Assembly (NCBI GenBank): GCA_003427395.1
Contig: BFEA01000095.1
Location: 855,144-879,301, forward strand
Direction: 5' to 3'
Source: Chara braunii
Taxonomy: Eukaryota; Streptophyta; Charophyceae; Charales; Characeae
DNA: 24,158 nucleotides
Positions within the stretch are counted from its first letter, which is position 1. Each line of letters opens with the position of its first letter. The translations under genes and the position numbers were made by a program. The notes under the pieces were generated by a model. It saw nothing but the letters and a program-made list of their open reading frames with translations, was not told where the DNA came from and made no database searches. Shown here piece by piece: positions 18,691-24,158 of the stretch.

Positions 18691-18821
18691 GGGCATTGCC
18701 ACACCACTCTCGAAATGTGCAAAATGAGAATGAACCTCCTGCTAGATCATGGCCAGATGCACCCGCCACATTTTTGTCTTTTGACTCTTTTCCACATTTC
18801 GAGAGTGGTGTGGCGAGACCC
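18691..18821. mobile_element. Foldback MITE C (131 bp)
   Basis: TIRs GGGCATTGCCACACCACTCT and, inward, GGGTCTCGCCACACCACTCT continue through CGAAATGTG, about 26 of 29 matching. It is the best conserved of the three related elements. No TSD is obvious. Confidence 0.8.
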
Positions 18822-18869
18822 TATACATTTTTTGGCGTAAGCAGTGTGACTAAGCGCACTTCCTGGGAG

Positions 18870-18968
18870 GTGCAACAACTTGGTCACACGGGCACCTAAA
18901 GGAGCAACTAAATGGTACCAAACGTCCCAGATATTTGCTACTTTAGGTCCCCGTGTGCGTATGCCCTC
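18870..18968. repeat. Inverted repeat with AGGTCCCCGTG-type ends
   Basis: CACACGGGCACCTAAAGGAGCAA (about 18883-18905) is nearly complementary to TTGCTACTTTAGGTCCCCGTGTG (about 18937-18959) around a central GGTACC. The outer part matches the TIR core of the MITE at 17729, so this may be two abutting element ends. Confidence 0.65.
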
Positions 18969-19097
18969 AGTCATTTCCAGGTAGAATTGTGAGGTACCTG
19001 GCATACGCACAGTCAGTCATTTCCAGGTAGAATTGTGAGGTACCTGGCATACGCACAGTCAGTCATTTCCAGGTAGAATTGTGAGGTACCGGGCCTA
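18969..19097. repeat. 46-bp tandem repeat, about 2.8 copies
   Basis: Units start at 18969, 19015 and 19061 (AGTCATTTCCAGGTAGAATT..., then GAGGTACCTGGCATACGCAC). The first two copies are identical and the third ends after GAGGTACC. The unit's GCATACGCAC is the complement of the GTGCGTATGC just upstream (about 18955). Confidence 0.9.
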
Positions 19098-19154
19098 AGA
19101 TATTATCGGGAATTTATAAATCAAATAAAAAAAACTCGAAATTTAAAGTTCTAT

Positions 19155-19599
19155 GGGGCTCTTTTGACACTACTTGGGGCGTCCTCGGGGCCCAAGGAAG
19201 TTTCCTTGGGGATTTTCAAGGAAATTCCCGCCATCATTCCACCTGTCCTCGGGGACGTCGCCCGAGGACATTTCCTTCGAACGATGTCAGACAAGAAAAA
19301 AGAAAAGAAAAAAAAATCAAATGTGTTTGAGGCCTCAGCCAATAGGGTGCCGCCACAATCCAGATTCTCGGTTGTAACGTCTCTCTACCCATGTGCCCGC
19401 TCCTCTCCGTGAAACGCGGATTCGTTTTGCCCAAGAGGTCCCTTGGGGAAAAGGAAGAAATGGCTGGGGAATCCTCGGAGCTCAAGAAATTTCCTTCGGA
19501 GTGTTTTCACTTTTTTATTTCCGACTGCCTCCCCAAGGATAGGTGGAAAGAACAATTCCTCAGGGACTTTAGGCACCCGAGGAGTGTCGAATGAGCCCC
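19155..19599. mobile_element. 445-bp TIR element
   Basis: Left end GGGGCTCTTTTGACACTACT and right end (inward) GGGGCTCATTCGACACTCCT are terminal inverted repeats. TAT flanks both sides (19152-19154, 19600-19602) as a possible 3-bp TSD. The interior has many AAGGAA/TTCCTT palindromes and no transposase. Part of its left half recurs inverted at 23601-23736. Confidence 0.7.
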
Positions 19600-19602
19600 T
19601 AT

Positions 19603-19990
19603 TTCTTTATTTTTGGGAGTTTTTCCCTTTCTGGGGTCGGGCTCCACTAGCACAGTTTGCTACGCTCGTACAGTGGTGTGCGACGCTGTTCTCGCATTTA
19701 AAAAATGGTTTTTCCATTTTTTTCTGATTTAAAAACCTCGTTTTCCTCTGAGCCTGTTTTTGCCGAACCTGAACTTCACTGCGCTCCGAGTTTGCTGAGC
19801 CTGGGTCCCTCTCCATTTCTTTAGGCTACTCTCACCGGGAGAAAAAAAAAAAAGGCAAAAAAATAATAGAAAAGTTGCGGCCGGAAAAAAAGAAAAGGAA
19901 ACAATGCTCTGGCCATGATTGCAGTTGTATACATTCTTGGAAGTGGTAGTGTGAGTATGCTCTCAGTGACGGCATCTCAGCCCCGTGGCC
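19603..19990. other. AT-rich non-coding stretch
   Basis: No gene supported. AAAAATGGTTTTTCCATTTTT near 19700 is a small hairpin. Confidence 0.4.
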
Positions 19991-20228
19991 AGGTTGTCAG
20001 ATTCCAAAAACATANAAAAAAAAAAAAAAAAAAAAAAACAGAAACATGTATTCCGCCATGAAAATGGATGGATACATTCCTCTAACTGCCAGTGTGATGA
20101 GGGTTACAATCCTCTGAGGGATCACGGATTCAGATTGTCAGATTCCAGAAACAGAAGGAAACAAAAAAAAGAAACGGAAACACGGTCGTGAAAATGGTTG
20201 GATACGTCAGGATTACAGTCCTCTGAGG
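19991..20228. repeat. Two diverged direct repeats, about 100-130 bp
   Basis: Copy 1 (19991-20119) and copy 2 (20132-20228) both run GTTGTCAGATTCCA / ATTGTCAGATTCCA, an A-rich tract, GAAACA, GTGAAAATGG-like sequence and finish TTACA..TCCTCTGAGG. A more diverged third copy may lie at about 19865-19970. One N lies at 20015. Confidence 0.65.
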
Positions 20229-20298
20229 AAACACAGCCAGCGCAGATCACGGATTCCGCCCTGCCTCGTTGGCAGGGAACTCATAATAAACAAACGAG

Positions 20299-20346
20299 AA
20301 ATAAAAAAAGAAAACAACAAGTTTCTGAAATAAAAAAAGAAAACAA
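20299..20346. repeat. Short tandem duplication AAATAAAAAAAGAAAACAAC
   Basis: The 20-mer occurs twice, separated by about 10 bases. Confidence 0.75.
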
Positions 20347-20399
20347 CGAGGGCCAGGGTGGAAGAGGGGGAAGTCACAGCGCAGATACGACTGCTTTTC

Positions 20400-21245
20400 C
20401 AGCATGAGATCACGTGACAATGGCAGAGAGTTAAGGAAAACCTGAATCAGGTGCACAGCAAGGTAGACAACAAAAAAATTATCTCCCGGTTTTGTGAAGA
20501 CTGGCTGGAGGGGAAGAGGGAGGGTGGGGTCGCGAGTGTGAGCTGGACAGGAGACAGGCTGGACCGGCAGCAGAACGAAGGACATGCAGAGGGACAAGAG
20601 GGCGATTTGGAAAGGAACTATCAGCTTCACTTTAAGGATTGGACAAGGATGGATCCCAGAGAGCAGCTGAGACCTGCTCAGGATTTCGCTGATCCCTTTC
20701 CCTCTCACAGGCTGGCCCTGGAGGAATATTTGGGGGCCTAGAGACATTTGGAGTTGATGATGAATTCAGTGGGGGTTCTGCGTAGCTGTATAATAACCCT
20801 ACAGCCGCAGCTTAATTCGAGCCGGAATCTATATCAGACCAGCATATATCTGGTCACTTCATCTCACTCAGCCCACTCTGTCTCAATGTGACCCAGAGAG
20901 GACTATTCTTAGACCTTTCTCAGATCCTTCAGAACTTTTCAGTTTTCTTATAAGATATTCAGATTTTCCTTTTTTCCCTTTTTCCCCCTTTTTTCCCTTT
21001 TTTTCCCTTTTCCTTTTTTTCCTTTTTACTTCAGATTTTCTTCAGATCACCTTTTAGACACTTCTTCAGACACTCTTAAAGGAAAGTGCGGTAGTGTGAC
21101 CAGGAAGGTGGGCGGGGGAACAAACAGGGACCACTGGTGCCCCCCAGTAGCCCTGATGGCCCCCAGCCCTGGGTCTTGGCTTGGAAAGTACAGATAGTTA
21201 GCGAAGGGACGCTGGATCTGTTTCCAGCATGCTATCTCATGATTC
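20400..21245. other. Non-coding; T/C-rich tract at 20960-21030
   Basis: No gene recognised. A hydrophilic open frame (about 20451-20741, +) lacks an ATG start and any known motif. T-rich TTTCCC repeats fill 20960-21030. Confidence 0.35.
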
Positions 21246-21301
21246 CTCATGATCCTTTTCTCCCAAAAATGTAAGGGATGCTGGACCCGGTTTCCAGCAG
21301 G
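21206..21301. repeat. Diverged direct repeat AAGGGAYGCTGGAYC..TTTCCAGCA
   Basis: Two copies at about 21206-21231 and 21271-21300, each holding a small CTGGA...TCCAG inverted repeat. Confidence 0.65.
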
Positions 21302-22450
21302 TCCTGCTCCCCACTAATAGATGGAGCCTGCCTGGGGGTGCTAGAGGTGGCTGATTATATCAGCAAAAAAAAAAAAAAAAAAGTTTCAGAATGTGACCGT
21401 CTTTGCTGTAGGATGCATTTTGTAGAGGAGGACTTTGAGCACCGCCTCCTGGACTACCCTGCCCGACATCATTGCAGTACATAGGCTTTTTTTTTTTTCC
21501 CTTTTTCTTTCAAGCCCGTGCGAAAGATAACTAAGATTTATGGGACTCGCCGACCCTGGGTCCCACCACCGATTTCTTCGGCGACAGACCAGTACATTGT
21601 AATTTCCCAACACTGGCAGAGGTACTGGTGGTTTAAAGAAAGCAAAATCCTTCTCCGGGTTCTCCTGTCAGCCAATGGGCTGGGAGCCAGGGAATTCGTT
21701 GCCTGTTTTTGAGGATGTTTTTTTCAGTCAGTCAATGGGCTGCGTACTCCGAAAGAGACTGGGACATCAGTTTTCTGTTTTGCCCATTTCGTGGANGCCG
21801 AGAGCAACGAGGAGACGTTGCAAAATCACCCTCTACCTCGAAAGTTTATGAAAATGCAACAGATGAACTGTGAACTACGAATTCAGAAAACCACAAAACA
21901 CAGCCTTTCTGGAAAGCGGATTGGGAGAAACAAGTACCAATTTGAAACTACACGATTTCAGGGAAACATGGGCCATGGATTTTCGCAGACATCCAGGGAC
22001 GGTGTGTGTCACTGGCTGCCAGTGCCTGCCACACGTGATTGAAAACCCCTGCCACACGGAAGCAAAGGCCGCAAGTGAGTCCCGACCCCTGGCTCGTTAG
22101 CAGTCATTGCTTGACTTTTTTTGTGTGTCATTTCTTGACGCTGGGACCATTTCAATCTTCTCCCGATACAGTACTGAACTACTTTATCGATCCACTTTCC
22201 AAAAGATGAAGTCCTCCCCTCCCTCCCAGAACCCCGCCCCCGGCTGGGAAAAAAAAAACAGCCACTTCACTCTGGTCTGAAGCAATGCCAAGGCCATACA
22301 TACTCAGTGGCATAAGACAAGAGGCAATACAGGTGACATCTTTTCTAGCAGAGAGAACAGACTGCCTAGTGTAAGTGCAGACTTCACTAAGGTAGCCCCT
22401 CCTACTCCAGGAATGACATGATAAAAAGCCTGTGGTGTTATCAATCCTTA
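21302..22450. other. Long non-coding stretch
   Basis: No gene supported. Poly(A) lies at 21365-21382, poly(T) at 21486-21498 and one N at 21796. Open frames here are short, lack recognisable motifs and several begin at non-ATG codons. Confidence 0.35.
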
Positions 22451-22451
22451 C

Positions 22452-22520
<69 letters not shown>
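22451..22520. repeat. Compound (CT)n(CA)n microsatellite
   Basis: CT units switch to CA units at about 22473, with (CA)n continuing to 22520. Confidence 0.97.
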
Positions 22521-22527
<7 letters not shown>

Positions 22528-22652
22528 AGAGAAAGACACTACCATCACAGCCTGCAATTTTAGCCAGTCGAACATCCCTAACCCAATCATGATTCAAGTT
22601 CAAACCAGAGTTCAGAATTTCGAGGCTGCTGGTTATTAGTCCGTGCGCGCGA

Positions 22653-22653
<1 letters not shown>

Positions 22654-22725
<72 letters not shown>
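22654..22725. repeat. Compound (CA)n(GA)n microsatellite
   Basis: CA units to 22685, then GA units to 22725, preceded by a short GCGCGC run. Confidence 0.97.
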
Positions 22726-22728
<3 letters not shown>

Positions 22729-23245
22729 CAATCTCTCTCAGACGCAAGCATAATCTGCTGAAGGAAAATCAGTACCAAAAGAAAGAAAGGAAGGCACAAC
22801 AAGGCACAACATTTACCCATGCATGCGCCTTTGTTTTGGGTCTGGGGTGAGGGAGGGGGGAGAGGGAAGAGCAAGGCGGGCCCGCGTCAGTGGAGGGGAA
22901 GGAGACCAAGAGTGTTCGTTTTGGCTCGAGCTTTTCTAACGTTGACGGATTCTCGCTTTTCTGCTGACGGCCTGGATCTGCCTTGAATATGCATTTACCT
23001 ATTCGGAAAAGCAAGGAGTGGATCAGCGGTGTCGCTTTTGGCTCACTCGCTTACCCCATAAATAGCATCATGATTAACGACATCAAAATCTTTAAAGTTA
23101 ACGTCTGTCGCTTAACGTCTCCTCCTATCACAGGAATCCTCCCAGCAAAACCCACACCGTTATGCTCTTCCTGCTCCCTCCCTGGCTTTGTCTCGCTGTA
23201 ATCCCCCGTACACACTGCGCAAAGTCAACGTGCCACCTTTGCCTT

Positions 23246-23250
<5 letters not shown>
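22726..23250. other. Non-coding stretch between microsatellites
   Basis: Nothing recognised apart from a tandem AAGGCACAAC pair near 22791-22810 and a G-rich run near 22847-22864. Confidence 0.35.

Positions 23251-23312
<62 letters not shown>
23251..23312. repeat. (CT)n microsatellite
   Basis: 31 uninterrupted CT units. Confidence 0.98.
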
Positions 23313-23315
<3 letters not shown>

Positions 23316-23600
23316 GTGAAGAAGAAGACGATGGTCATCAATCCGAGTACATTGGCCGCAGCCAAGCGCCCCCCTTCTCTTTCTCAGCGGCTGCACCCAA
23401 CGATCCGTCATCCCCTATTGGACAGCATCGACCCCAGCCCCCCTTCCCCTATGTAGCCGTTTGAACGAGTCGAACGCGTTCACGTACAAACGGGTAAAAA
23501 AGCAGTCTCTGCTGATGTTCATAGGGGGAGGGGTAATCGGGGAGGCACAGCGACTGGCCACTCAGATGATGCTCGGTCCATCTGCTACCAGCAAACGGGT
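23313..23600. other. Non-coding stretch
   Basis: No gene or repeat recognised. Confidence 0.3.
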
Positions 23601-23736
23601 TTGACATCGTTCGAAGGAAATGTCCTCCGGCGATGTCCCCGAGGACAGGTGGAACTACGGCGGGAATTTCCTTGAAGGAATTTCCTTGAAAACCCCCAAG
23701 GAAACTTCCTTCGGCCCCGAGTGTCGAACGAGCCCC
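23601..23736 (-). mobile_element. Inverted partial copy of the 445-bp TIR element
   Basis: Read on the - strand it starts GGGGCTCGTTCGACACTC and follows 19155-19292 collinearly to TTCGAACGATGTCA. It carries one TIR only, so it is a solo end. A 14-bp unit (GGAATTTCCTTGAA) is duplicated in tandem at 23663-23690, unlike the other copy. Confidence 0.75.
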
Positions 23737-24158
23737 TTTATTTTAATTTTTTTTTTGGATGGTTGCGCCTTTTTTCTGTTTGAGTGCTTTGATGAATTGA
23801 TTAACGAGATTGGGATTGTCCCTATCTACCATCCTGCGAAACCATAGCCGAGGGAGGTTAGGGAACGGGGTGGGAATTTTTCTATTTACAAAAAAAAAAA
23901 AAAACAAGTCAGAGGAAAATATCACAAACAAGGAAAACATGACGAAGAGCGCAGCTGTGAAAATACATAAAATACAATAAATCACGAAGAACACTGCATG
24001 AAAAGAAGAAGGATGTGCATGACCGGGGGCAAGGTCCCACTTGCACGGATTACGAGATTCTGGCCGTTGATCTTTGCTATCCACGGTCAATATCGCTTAC
24101 TTTGTGTAAGTGGGATACTCCGGCCCACAGACACAATGAATATCATAAAACTTGCAAA
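23737..24158. other. AT-rich non-coding end of window
   Basis: Contains an A14 run near 23889-23902 and an inverted repeat TCCCACTTGCAC (24035-24046) / GTGTAAGTGGGA (24104-24115), 11 of 12 matching. No gene recognised. Confidence 0.45.

Noticed and set aside
18969-19097. CRISPR-like array
   Set aside because: The repeats are head-to-tail with no spacers, only about 2.8 units, and in a eukaryotic transposon setting.
20451-20741. 96-codon hydrophilic open frame
   Set aside because: No ATG start, no recognised motif, and no splice or promoter support; it could be a decayed exon but cannot be shown.
23743-24090. 115-codon - strand frame with a hydrophobic segment
   Set aside because: It starts at a non-ATG codon, and the hydrophobic run comes from T-rich sequence on that strand.

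Overview
This window reads as eukaryotic nuclear DNA from a repeat-rich, intron-bearing genome. There are no operon-like gene runs, long microsatellites and homopolymers abound, splice-site-like motifs occur, a few unresolved bases (N) are present, and most coding-like sequence is decayed transposable element. The closest match I can recall for the Ty3/gypsy polyprotein and the trihelix-like ORF is the charophyte green alga Chara. That is recollection of family style, not a search result. I see no intact conventional cellular gene, no rRNA or tRNA, and no CRISPR array.

Layout. (1) 1-2361: a CT microsatellite, then a degenerate + strand reverse-transcriptase gene of an unusual, non-LTR, non-Ty3 type, with two in-frame stops and about three frameshifts. 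(2) 2362-5800: intergenic DNA with a perfect 12-bp hairpin, a (CA)n tract, a diverged direct repeat pair, a possible tiny two-exon gene (3512-3742), very long A/T homopolymers and a GTTGTAG hairpin. (3) 5828-6906: a decayed ORF ending in a trihelix (Myb/SANT-like) DNA-binding domain. (4) 7178-17724: one complete but dead Ty3/gypsy LTR retrotransposon on the - strand. It has LTRs of about 1.07 kb, a 4-bp target duplication (TAGC), a PBS resembling the complement of initiator tRNA-Met, and gag followed by protease, RT, RNase H, integrase and a chromodomain-like tail. A non-autonomous 1,575-bp element flanked by an exact 11-bp duplication (AGGTTGCAAGT) sits inside pol. (5) 17725-19600: a dense cluster of short inverted-repeat elements. 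It includes a 170-bp MITE abutting the LTR element's target site, three related foldback elements, a 46-bp tandem repeat and a 445-bp TIR element. (6) 19600-24158: AT-rich non-coding DNA with compound CA/CT/GA microsatellites and an inverted partial copy of the 445-bp element near the end.

How it fits together. The window is a nest of mobile elements of different ages. The LTR element landed immediately beside a pre-existing MITE. Its LTRs have since diverged by roughly 8% in the stretch compared by eye, its catalytic residues have been lost, and a second, probably DNA-type, element inserted into it. The most striking signals are the canonical -1 slippery heptamer at the gag/pol junction with its downstream hairpin, the nested element without a transposase, the GTTGTAG hairpins shared inside and outside that element, the trio of foldback MITEs, and the unusual RT relic at the left edge.
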